Assembly (NCBI GenBank): GCA_022385755.1
Contig: MU278365.1
Location: 536,717-600,716 of the forward strand
DNA from: Trametopsis cervina
Taxonomy: Eukaryota > Basidiomycota > Agaricomycetes > Polyporales > Irpicaceae
Length of the DNA: 64,000 nt
Direction: 5' to 3'
The notes beneath the pieces were generated by a model. The model saw only the letters and a program-made list of their open reading frames with translations, had not been told where the DNA came from and ran no database searches. Both the position numbers and the translations under genes were made by a program. Every line of letters begins with the position of its first letter. Positions within the stretch are counted from its first letter, which is position 1. Below are positions 10,028 through 20,200 of this stretch, piece by piece.

Positions 10028-12825
10028 ATGTCGACCCCCTCCATTGAGGAAAAATTCGACCCCGTCGAGGAGAAACAGGCGCACGGTGAGTCTGCCTTCT
10101 ATTCGCTTCAGGTCTTGTACGCTGAACTCTCCCCACGCGTGCAGTCGTCCCCGACGTTGCAGAGTTCGACGACCCCAACCTCGATCTCGAGCATGCCGAG
10201 GGTTTTGAAGACGACTCGCCGTACCCGGAGGTGCGATCCGCCGTCGCCAACACCGATGACCCAGACATGCCGGTCAACACCTTCCGCGCGTGGTTTGTCG
10301 GTGTCATATGGGCCATTATCATCCCCGGCCTCAACCAATTCTTTTTCTTCCGCTTCCCATCCGTCACTGTCACCTCTGTCGTAGCTCAGCTCATCTCCTT
10401 CCCCGTGATGCGCCTGTGGGCCCGTGTTGTGCCTTCTGTCAAGATCTACGGTGTCTCGCTCAATCCGGGCCGATTCACTATCAAGGAGCACGTTTTGATC
10501 ACCATTATGGCCGGTGTTGGTGCAGGTTCAGCATACGCTGTGCGTATATATTTTCACAATACATCCTAGATTGTGTAACTGACAAAGCACCCCCCACAGA
10601 CCGACATCGTTGCTGTTCAGCGCGTTTATTACAACCAGACCTACAACTTCAGCTACCAATGGCTGCTGGTCATGTCCACTCAGCTCATCGGATTCTCCAT
10701 CGGCGGTATCGCGCGTCGCTTCCTCGTTACACCACCTTCCATGATCTGGCCCGCAAACCTCGTCACATGCACCCTGTTCAACACGCTGCACTCGCAGCAG
10801 TACGCCGGCATGGGTACTCGCGGCGGTATCTCGCGCGAGCGGTTCTTCACGTACGGCCTCATCGCCGTCTTCTGCTGGGAGTTCCTCCCGACCTACCTCT
10901 TCCAGGCGTTGAGCGTGTTCAACTGGGTGTGCTGGATTGCGCCGGAGAACATTGTTGTCAATCAGTTGTTCGGGACGGCGACCGGCTTGGGAATGTCTAT
11001 TCTCACGTTCGACTGGGCGCAGATCACCTTCGTTGGGAATCCGTTGGCTTGGCCGTGGTGGGCGCAGGCGAACGTGGCAACGGCCATGGTCATCTTCTAC
11101 TGTCAGTGTCAAATATTTGTGCGGTATGTGTGCTAGGCTGAATTCTCTCGTTGCTCAGGGATCCTTGCGCCTGCGCTGTACTACACGAACACATGGAACT
11201 CGAAGTACATGCCCATCTCGTCGTCGACATCCTTCGACAACACGGGTAAGAAGTACCAAGTACTCAAGATCCTCGACGACAACAACAACTTCAATCTTGA
11301 GAAGTACAAGGCCTACTCGCCGCTATTCCTGTCCACGTGCTTTGCTATTTCGTATGGACTCTCGTTCGCCTCCATTACAGGTGTGTCTATCTCTTCGAAT
11401 GTCCAAACAAAACCTGCGCTGACCGACGATCTGTGATGACTAGCGACACTCACCCACACCTTCATCTACTACCGTAAACAAATCTGGGTGGCAGCTCGTC
11501 GATCCATCCATGAGCAGGCCGACATTCACGCCCGCCTGATGTCGAAGTATAAGCAGGTGCCTGACTGGTGGTACGCCGTCGTCTTCCGTGAGTCAACTCC
11601 GCTATTCGTCTGTGGGCAGCAGCAATGCTAACATCTTACACCAGTGGCCATGTTTGTCTTCGGTATCATCGTCATCGAGGTTTGGCCCACGCAGATGCCC
11701 GTGTGGGCCTTCGTCCTGGCTCTCGTGCGTCAACTTACTTCACATCCATTTCCGCGCCGTACTGACGGGATGACACGCGACAGATCATCTCGTTTGTGTA
11801 CACTATCCCAATCGGCATGATCCAGGCCATCACGAACAACCAGGTCGGCTTGAACGTGATCACGGAGCTCATCATTGGATATGCGCTGCCCGGCCGTCCC
11901 ATTGCGATGATGATGTTCAAGACTTGGGGTTACATTACCATGGCGCAGGCTCTTCAGTTCACGTCTGACTTCAAGCTCGGTCATTACATGAAAATCCCGT
12001 ACGTTCTTCTTGCGTATGCCTACCCTTCGTACCAAGGCTAATGCAATACAGCCCCCGCCCGATGTTCTGGTGCCAAGTTGTGGCGACCGTCATCGCCGGC
12101 ACGGTTCAACTGGGTGTGCAAGCCTGGATGTTCACCAACGTCCAGGACATGTGTTCCACCGACCAGCCGGACGGGTTCATCTGCCCCAGCACCCAGGTAT
12201 TCGGAACCGCCTCGATCATCTGGGGCGTCATCGGGCCCGCACGGCAGTTCAGCCCAGGACAGATCTACTACGGCCTTGTCTTCTTCTTCCTCATCGGCTT
12301 CCTCGCCCCCGTCATCACGCGCATCATCCAGATCCGTGTGCACTCGCGCATCATCAAGTACATCAACTGGCCGCTCATCTTCAGCGCGACGGGCCTCATC
12401 CCGCCCGCGACGCCGAGCAACTATGTGGCGTGGTGCGTTACTGGGTTCGTGTTCAACTATGTTGTCAGGAGGCGTCATTTCTCGTGGTGGACCAAGTACA
12501 ACTGTGCGTAGCTGTGATGTCGTTCATCGTGGTCTTTCCGCCTGATCAATTTTCTTCGCAGACGTACTGGCTGCCGCATTGGACGCTGGGCTCGCGCTGG
12601 CGGTGGTGTTCATCTTCTTTGTGCTGCAGTTCCCGAAGAGTGGCACGATTGGGTTGACGACGATCCAGACGTGGTGGGGCAACACCGTGTTTGCCAACAC
12701 AGCCGACGCGGCGAAGGCGCCACTGTGGTCGCTGCCTCCGAACAAGACCTTCGGGTATGTATATATTAATCATCATGTGTACTACCTTGCTGACCACTTC
12801 ATGCAGTCCTGCGACGTGGGATTAG
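10028..12825 (+). CDS. Oligopeptide transporter, OPT family (Opt1/Isp4 type)
   Basis: Proton-coupled uptake of small peptides (tetra/pentapeptides, glutathione-like) across the plasma membrane. Translation starts [17 protein letters not shown] at 10028. The exon ends at CAC G/GTGAGT and resumes [14 protein letters not shown]. The conserved opening [20 protein letters not shown] is followed by [18 protein letters not shown]. The family hallmark [19 protein letters not shown] is present, then a dozen or more hydrophobic segments. Other family pieces are [59 protein letters not shown] and the C-terminal WWGNTVF. It ends FGPATWD after a small last exon, with the stop at 12823-12825. About seven introns. 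The protein is near 750-800 residues, complete for the family. Substrate preference cannot be read from sequence. Confidence 0.92.
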
Positions 12826-13767
12826 TCGGTTTCTCGCAGCCACGACGTGCGGTGCTCGTCTCGCGCTGTAGCTTACGAACTGTAAGATTAGGACGATGTT
12901 TGTGTATGTCTCGTTTACGTGTAGTTTTTATGAGATATTTTGTTCCTTGACTTTACGGCAGGCTTGAGCACAGTCCGTATCATCGGTCCAGGAACGCACG
13001 ATGGCTAACCGGACAGATGCGATCATGATGTGTACAGGGTGCCTCGAAAGGGCATGGACCGGCTTTGTGGCGCTGTGCAACGCGTCACGTGGTGCTATAC
13101 AGTTAGCGACTACCACCATACAGTATGGCACTGCCCTACATCATACAGAGCGCAAGGTTTCTGATATCCACACTGTACGTAGAAGAGCCGCATACCAACC
13201 ACCGTGATGAGCGGAGCAGATTTTTGGGGACTCTGTCAGAAATTTAATACTTTGCTTCCATCCGAAGCAGGGATGAGCTGAAAAGCTGCCGCCTCTTGTC
13301 ATAAATCATCGCACCCTGGCCCAGGCTGTCTAGTGACAAAGCGGTCACCTGACTGTTATGACTGACGTGCCCAGCACATGCGCAATATAAGTTACAGGGT
13401 TCGCGCGGTAGGATTGCCTTGAAGTTTCCTCCTACAGCCGCATGAGCTCCTAGTGTAACTTAAAGTGTGTAAGCTCAGATAGAACATCCTTCTTGCAGGG
13501 AACATCATGTCGTAGACTATTGTACCACCATGTTGGATGACGAGAGCATCTCGTCGAAGCGCCTTCTATGCCTACTTAAAGTCGCGCTAGTGTACTCATG
13601 CCTGTAAGTTTATGCCGTGCTTATTGTGATGCATAGGAAGACCAACCCTTACCACAGTAAGGAAACCACCCCACCTCATTCTCCTACATCTGTTGTATGA
13701 CCTTAGGCTTTCCATGAGCTACCGTAATACTTCCATCAAAGATAGTATCGATAGGACCGTCGCCATA
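12826..13767. other. Spacer, no gene seen
   Basis: About 940 bases between the convergent ends of the OPT gene and the small minus-strand gene. Open frames are short and lack splice continuity. I see no repeat or RNA gene. Confidence 0.5.
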
Positions 13768-14187
13768 TTAGGGTGTAGAAGAAACGAGGTCTGAAAAAAT
13801 TCGAAGATCTGTCACCGTAATGAGCTGCTCGGGTGCAGAGGTGGCACAGTCTGGATCTTTTCGAATATTATTAAGTAATGAGGCGTTCGGCGTCGGCGTC
13901 GAGTAGCCTCGTGGAGGTGAGAGAGTTCGCATGGTCGGCCAGTGGTCGGACCCATCCGCGTATGTTTTAGCAGGAGACGGCCGTCCAGTGGCGACCCAGC
14001 AAAGTATCGCGGCAGCAATGTCCGCCGCGGTGTATCTCAGATTGCCTCCGTCCGTCGTCACGGCGCGTATGTCGCCCTGTATTTCATTTTCTCAGTTGCG
14101 AGGAGACTTGCCGCCAAGAGCGTCGTCGACGTCCTGCACGAAGGAGAACACGACCCCGGCGGCGTCCAGCACAGCAAAGAGGCACAT
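13768..14187 (-). CDS. Small unknown protein, two exons
   Basis: Exon 1 starts at ATG 14187 and reads MCLFAVLDAAGVVFSF. A donor within the next few codons and an ACAG acceptor near 14069 lead into exon 2. That exon reads GDIRAVTTDGGNLRYTAADI, AAAILCWVATGRPSP, TYADGSDHWPTMRTLSPP and LITVTDLRIFSDLVSSTP, with the stop at 13768-13770. Its composition and lack of stops make it look coding, although a competing plus-strand frame covers part of it. The upstream sequence stays open in this frame, so the true start may lie further 5'. No family recognised. It is divergent from the large gene at 14626. Confidence 0.42.
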
Positions 14188-14625
14188 GATATGCTCGTTA
14201 TTGTTTTGCGCGACGCGGACTGAGGAACTCTGCGGCGCGGCTCGGAGGCGCGGATGCAGCTCAAGCGGGAAAGTGAAACGAAGGGATGCCCGGAAAAGGG
14301 AAAGACCCTGGAGCGTTTTGTGTCCGTTCTCGAGCGTCCCGTTCGCTCTTCACAGCTGTTCTCTTCTCCCCATCTCCTCCCCGTCGCTCTCCATGTCTGG
14401 CGACGGACGCAAAACGACCTAGAGTCTTTTGGCATCGGCAAACACGCGAAAAACACGTACGTTTCCTCTCCTCGCTGTCCTCTGCCCCGACAGTGCACTC
14501 ACGAACACCCGACGCGTCACAGAACATACCTTTTGACGGACACGATCTGGCACGCGCAAACGATATTCTCTTCTCATCACGCATAGACACTCGCTCATTA
14601 CCACTCTCTCTTCCCTTCGCACCGC
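14188..14625. promoter_or_regulatory. Divergent promoter region
   Basis: This 438-base spacer lies between the small minus-strand gene and the large plus-strand gene. It contains pyrimidine-rich stretches (about 14350-14400 and 14590-14620) typical of fungal leaders. I see no clear TATA box or factor site. Confidence 0.4.
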
Positions 14626-17600
14626 ATGCCACCCTCGTCGTCAAACCTTTCCCCGGGCAGCCGCCTGCGCCCCAAAACCTCCGACTTCTCTGACCTGCTG
14701 CACTCGCGTAATTCCAGGTCGTCAAGTACGAGTCTCGCGGAGGCAGACACGCCTCCACCTGTGCCACCTATGCCCTCGTCGTCCGCAGCGGTAACCCCAA
14801 CGAAACCGAAGGGCAAGCTCGCCGGTTTCCTAGCGCGTAAGCGTAAGAGCGGTGGCATCGCGCTTACCGAGTCGCGCCCGTATGACAGAGAGGAGGATTC
14901 TGGGCAGTACCCAGCGATACCAGAAGCTCTAGTGCGAAGGTGCGGCTTTTCTTGCTTTCACGTTCACAACCGTGGTTGGCATACTGACGAGAGACGCCTC
15001 AGTCGCATCCCCTCAGCACCCCAACCATCGACAGGATCGTCTTTGCCGTCGTCGCTCCCTCCTCTGAATGTATCTCCTACTTCATTGGCGACATCATTCG
15101 CGTCTGCGACTGCCGACACGCCACAGAAGCCACGCGGTCATTTCGGAGTGTCGGACTCGAGCGCAAAGCATCTCTCTTCTGCTCTTCCCTTTCGCGGAGT
15201 CAAAACGCAGAAGTCAACGTCATTTGAGGTGTCGAGGCCGTTCAATGTTACGCATATGGCGACTGCGTCCAACATGGCCATGCTCAACGGCAGTACGTCG
15301 CGTATACCGAGCGCGAACATTGCCAGCACGGAACCGAAATCGAAGTCAAACACCTCAGGAAGCCCCACGGGGATGAAACCACTTATCACTGTTTCTGCAC
15401 CTCCAATAGGCAGAGAGGTCGAGAACGACCGCGACATCTATAATGCCCCTCGGACGGCACCTGCGCCACCTTCGATTTCTTCGGTGTCAACCACGCCTTC
15501 CAAGACGTCCCGGGGCGGGAAAGAGCCTCATGGCATGGCAAAGAAGTTTGGCTTCGGGCATCATAAGTCTTCGAAGAATGACTTGTCAGATAAGGAGCGG
15601 TCATCAAAGGAGAAGGGCAAGGAACCCGCCCTTCCCAGTCCGACGCCTTCCCTCAGTCCAATGCTGCCGCCAAAGATGCAGTTTCCTGTTCCGCCTTCGT
15701 CCGCGAGATCCAAGACTCCGAGTGGCAGTGGCCCTGCGAATGGTAACAAACCGAGCGCGCCTGCTCTGACAGAGGCTTTTCAGACGTTGTCGCCTGCCCC
15801 GAGTTCTTTGGCCACGATTTCTCCTCACACCGCTACTGCTAGCGATGTCTCTGATGACGATCTCTCGCCTGCGTCGCCGGGAAGTTCCCGTGCTGCGAGT
15901 GCTGTACAATCTCGACCTGTTCGCCCCGTGTCTCTCATCATACCCGCGGGTGGACCCCGACAACATACTGTAAGCACTAGTAGTGCCATTTCCACGAAGA
16001 CCGCCACCTCGGCCACTTCCCCTCCGTCATCACCTTCGAGTCCCACACCCCCGCACGGACGTCCCTCCTTCCCTCCATCGTCCCGTCTGAACATGCATCG
16101 TGCATCGTATCGGTCAGTGACGCCCGCAAGCCCTCCCCCACTCTCGCCGCTTCCATCTCCGCCGATTAGCACTACCTCTTTCCCGGTGTCATCATCGGAC
16201 GCCGAAGCGGGCTATAGCACGGACGCAAGCACCCGCTTCGGATATGGAGGCTGGAGCACGGACGCGAGCACGCGCGTCGGGTCACTCATCACGAAGAAGA
16301 GCGGACTGTCCTTGGGTAGTGGGACGTCCGGATCAACGCGAATGAGGGTGAACACGATCACGAACACTAATAGCGCCACGGGGGGGCCTCGAGCGGTCGC
16401 TGCTGCTGCTGCCTCTGCTGGGATGCCTGCTTCTGCTATACGAATGGAAGGCGTTCGCCCGCGCATAGGATCGCAAAACTCCCAGATTTCTCAGATCTCA
16501 CAGAAATCCCAGGTTCCGGCGCCTCCCGAATCGAACAGCAACAGCACGAGCAGTACAGCGTCGACCCACACCCACAAGGAGAAGGACGCCAGCGCACCCA
16601 CTTTGCTTGGTGCCCACGATACGTTCATTAGGATATTGCAGGAGAAACATGCGGCTGAGAAAGCTGAGCTTACGAAGCGCATTGAAAGGCTCGAGCGGGA
16701 GGCCCGTAAGCGCGAGCGAGAGATCAAGGGCTTGCGGTGGCTGGTACTGAACGCCGGCACGAGCGAGGGAGCAGGAGGAGAGGGAGGAGGATCTGGGATC
16801 GCCCAGGCGTCGTACGCGTCTTTGCTGGCTCTTGATGAGCAATTGACCACTGGCCGGCTTCGGTCCGGATCCAAGTCGTCGATCAGCACGACGAACACCG
16901 GCTCTGAGAGCCGCTCGAGGACGACGTCCGGCGTTTGCAAGTCTTCGTTGGACAGGGGCGTGGCCAACTCTCCGGCGAACAGCACCGAGGACGGCTTGAT
17001 CGAGCTGCAGAGCGAGGTCAGCGACTTCATCGCGCCTGCGAATTTGCAAGAGTTGGGGTATAGAAAGGACGGGGCTGCTACCGTCAAGGTTGCCGATGCC
17101 GATGATGGGCCGCGACCGGGCTCCTCAGGCTCGACTGTGAGTGTCCGGCTGAGGCGCGCGAACACCGTACCGGACCACGATGCGGCGGCGGCGGCCCTCG
17201 CGAAGGTCGCAAGACGGACGAGCTCCCCTCTCTTGCCTGGTGGCCACGGATTGGGCTTCATAGAAGCTGATCTACCTAATATTCCGTCAGGCTCCGACAT
17301 GTCGCTCGCCTCTTTAGCAGACAGCGGCTCCATCCCGTCTCTCACGCTCACCGCCACACATTCCGGCTCATCATCGTCGTTCATATCGTCCATGCCTGAG
17401 TCAAGCTCGTCTGGCGACCTGAAGACACACGAGCGAGCGAGGAGGGATAGTCACCATGCGCCCAGCACTACGGCATCCAAACGGGTATCGGCGTCGTCGA
17501 CTGCATCGTCTGCCTACTCTTCTAACCTCAAGGTCGGCATGTCGCCTTCTATCGGGCAGGTGCTCGATCGTACGCGCGAGATTAGCGTCGTGCGTGTACC

Positions 17601-17673
17601 CTCATCTGTTGACGAAGCAGAGATGGACGACGTGCTGAAGAAGTTGCGGGCCTTTGGCGCCGACAGCAGATAA
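14626..17673 (+). CDS. Large Ser/Pro-rich protein with a short coiled coil, unknown function
   Basis: Starts MPPSSSNLSPGSRLRPKTSD at 14626 and ends at the stop 17671-17673. Most of the about 990 residues are low-complexity Ser/Pro/Thr with scattered basic clusters, consistent with a disordered phospho-regulated scaffold. There is one clear ordered part: a coiled coil near residues 665-705 (HAAEKAELTKRIERLEREAR then KREREIKGLRWLVLNAG). A small internal repeat (STDAST...G twice, about 16213-16276) precedes it. A 63-nt intron at 14940-15002 has no stop and is a multiple of three. I infer it from its GTGCGG donor, its ACTGAC branch-like site and its CAG acceptor. Skipping it gives EALVRSRIPSAP. 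No family recognised; a cell-polarity or cytoskeletal role would be a guess from architecture only. Confidence 0.75.
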   Translation: MPPSSSNLSPGSRLRPKTSDFSDLLHSRNSRSSSTSLAEADTPPPVPPMPSSSAAVTPTKPKGKLAGFLARKRKSGGIALTESRPYDREEDSGQYPAIPEALVRRCGFSCFHVHNRGWHTDERRLSRIPSAPQPSTGSSLPSSLPPLNVSPTSLATSFASATADTPQKPRGHFGVSDSSAKHLSSALPFRGVKTQKSTSFEVSRPFNVTHMATASNMAMLNGSTSRIPSANIASTEPKSKSNTSGSPTGMKPLITVSAPPIGREVENDRDIYNAPRTAPAPPSISSVSTTPSKTSRGGKEPHGMAKKFGFGHHKSSKNDLSDKERSSKEKGKEPALPSPTPSLSPMLPPKMQFPVPPSSARSKTPSGSGPANGNKPSAPALTEAFQTLSPAPSSLATISPHTATASDVSDDDLSPASPGSSRAASAVQSRPVRPVSLIIPAGGPRQHTVSTSSAISTKTATSATSPPSSPSSPTPPHGRPSFPPSSRLNMHRASYRSVTPASPPPLSPLPSPPISTTSFPVSSSDAEAGYSTDASTRFGYGGWSTDASTRVGSLITKKSGLSLGSGTSGSTRMRVNTITNTNSATGGPRAVAAAAASAGMPASAIRMEGVRPRIGSQNSQISQISQKSQVPAPPESNSNSTSSTASTHTHKEKDASAPTLLGAHDTFIRILQEKHAAEKAELTKRIERLEREARKREREIKGLRWLVLNAGTSEGAGGEGGGSGIAQASYASLLALDEQLTTGRLRSGSKSSISTTNTGSESRSRTTSGVCKSSLDRGVANSPANSTEDGLIELQSEVSDFIAPANLQELGYRKDGAATVKVADADDGPRPGSSGSTVSVRLRRANTVPDHDAAAAALAKVARRTSSPLLPGGHGLGFIEADLPNIPSGSDMSLASLADSGSIPSLTLTATHSGSSSSFISSMPESSSSGDLKTHERARRDSHHAPSTTASKRVSASSTASSAYSSNLKVGMSPSIGQVLDRTREISVVRVPSSVDEAEMDDVLKKLRAFGADSR

Positions 17674-20200
17674 TTTATTCGTTCTTTCCGGCAATGTCAC
17701 GCGGGACACCTTGTCGCGCGGCAGAACCCCCACAGTCTCTACTCTACATCCGGTTTTTGGTGGGTTGGCGAGGAGCCGCACCTGGCGTCATCATCTGGTA
17801 CCCTGCGCCGTCCATACACTGCACACCACGTGCAACCATTCGTTTCGTGCCGACTTTCTCTCATCCACCTACGCTCTCTCACTCTCTCAGACCATCATTT
17901 CCTTCGAATTTCGTTTGGTCAATGGATTTATCAACTGGAAGGATACTCTCTCATCCTTATCTCCGCATCTAGTTTTGTTATTCGTTCGTTTTCGCTCATT
18001 CGGCACACTCTACCATTCACTCCGTTTAGTCTGTATCATGTTGTCAGATCTGGCTTTCCCTCTTGTCCTGCATTTGGTATCACGAGGTTACGCTCTCTCC
18101 TTTCCCCCGTCTTTCTCGCTCCCCAACCTTAGCATTAGCAGCGCCCGAATTTCTCCATCGAGGTTTTAGTTAGTTTTATGAAGGGCTCCGTTTTTGTAGT
18201 CCCTCGCCGCAGGCGTTGTACGTAGAATATAATCGCAGCGATGTACTTTGTACCGTTGATGTTTCTTTTATTCGCGCGTTCGTGGCCTGTTTCTGCCCGC
18301 ATAATATGCAGGCTACGGATACGGTGACCTGGTAGTCCTACTTTCTGCTCTTCAATCATTCCCTTACCGGTGTCTCCATGGCACTTTACCGCAGTTTGTT
18401 GTCCCAGTTCTCTGTACGGCTTACCGGGAAGAGGCTGTCTTTTCTTGTGTCAAATGATATACCTCACCGGCGAGAGCCAGTGGCGGGATCATATATACAT
18501 GGGCAGTAGCACTATCTGCGGATCGGGCAATTCTATCAACGACCATCAAGGCCACCGCAAACACAGTAGAGCTTCGGGTGCTTAATTTCACAACCTCACC
18601 GCCACCACTGGTTTTTATCAGGGCTCACCTAGACTACATGATCATGGACGTCGCTGACCTCTTCCCTGCGAAGTAGCCAGAGGTAGGCAATGGGGATCAA
18701 TATGACCTGTGCAAGGTGAGTGAGGAGCAGCGGCGGCAGTTTTCCCCGTATTGACCAGCTCATATCGATACAGTAGTGCCCGGGATTTGCGATCTTGCGT
18801 TTGGTGTCGGGACGCACCCAAGCCGGCTCATTGAGGCAGAAAGGCTGGGTCTGGCGGTTCTGAATCTGAGTTGTCGGAGTACAGCGCACTCGGGAAGCGC
18901 CGCGATCTCTGCGGAAGCGGGCCAGCCTTGTGCATGTTGCAGACTCCATCGACCCGACTCATTATGTCCGTCGCGCGCTGACACCTGCTCTAGGACTGCC
19001 TCTGGTCATGGCGGAGAGGGAAGCTGAAGATTCCCGTTTCGCATGTCTAAGCTCATGTAGTTTCTGTCTGCCATAGGACGGCTCTTCACAGTTTGATAGA
19101 GCATACCTGTCTTCGTCCTTGCTTGTCCTGCAACCTTGCAAAGTATTGCTGCAGCAATTGTGGCAAGGAAAATGGAGGTACGTACTCGCCAATATGTACC
19201 ATGCTCACTATTGTGCTGTATACCTTTCAGGAACAACTGTCGTTATCAGTATCCGCGTCGCATCACGAGACAATGAAGTCATTCTTTCCCTTGAACGAAG
19301 TAGCTAGGTACATCGGTATTGCGTAGTCTGTCATTGTGCCATCTTCTAGCTGCAAGTAAGGCGCGCGCCACATCTTCCTTGACATTGCCCTCTCCACTAC
19401 CACCCATTCAACGCTCCCATTATATGTTTCGCAATTATAAGGACCGGAGTTCCACTGGTCTAAATGGAGCACACCACCGGATCAAAGTCAACGGTGCCGG
19501 TTGCCCTCCTCATCCCCGCGATTGTGTTTAACAGCGGTCTTTACTGCATCCTGCTACGATCTCGTGGACATCTTTGAGCACTGGCAATCCACAGCCCGCG
19601 GACGCTTGATGCGCGTTTTGGCGATCAAATTAAGCCCAGTGGATGATATAATGACAGTGGTCGGCGCAGGAACGCGAGTCATGCGACCGCGATGAAACAA
19701 CGACATCACGAAGCGGATCTTAGCCTCCACGCTAGACGGACCAGTCTGCCTCCTTTGGTATGTGCTTCCTACGTCAATTTCCACCGCTGTGTGTTTAGCA
19801 CCTTTTTACAGGTCCATATGTTCTCTTCTGATGGAATCATGCTTCCCCGGTCTGTGAAAGGTTACATGCGGGGTCGAGGGTCGCGTGGGTGAAGACTTCG
19901 TCACTCGAAAGAGGGTCAGTTGTTTATGCTCAAGCTCCCCGTACTTATGTATCAACATCCGAAAGTCAATTCCGTGCTAACCACTTGGCCATCACACTCA
20001 GTTCCCATAACCCAGGCTACGGTTGAAAAGAGAACAAGTGCGCCCCGCCCGCACTTCGACGGCCTCACACACCCCTACTACCCTCCTCCGTTCCGCTGGC
20101 ATTTCGCTGCGGTACATACCACCCTGGATTAGGTACTACTGCCGCACCTCTTGCACACGTCTAACTGTGTGGGTGTCGAGCGGAGAAGTAGGCGGTCGAC
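17674..20200. other. Long gene-poor stretch
   Basis: About 2.5 kb. The first 500 bases are strongly pyrimidine-rich on the plus strand and are probably 3' untranslated sequence of the preceding gene. The rest has short open frames on both strands, none with coding composition, homology I recognise or matching splice sites. No tandem repeats or transposon ends were noticed. Confidence 0.5.

Noticed and set aside
10290..11141. 283-residue second plus-strand frame over the OPT gene
   Set aside because: It overlaps the transporter exons in another frame; the transporter frame carries the family motifs.
17654..18169. 171-residue frame after the Ser-rich scaffold gene
   Set aside because: Pyrimidine-rich sequence giving Ser/Leu/Phe/Pro runs; it looks like 3' untranslated DNA, with no start context or homology.
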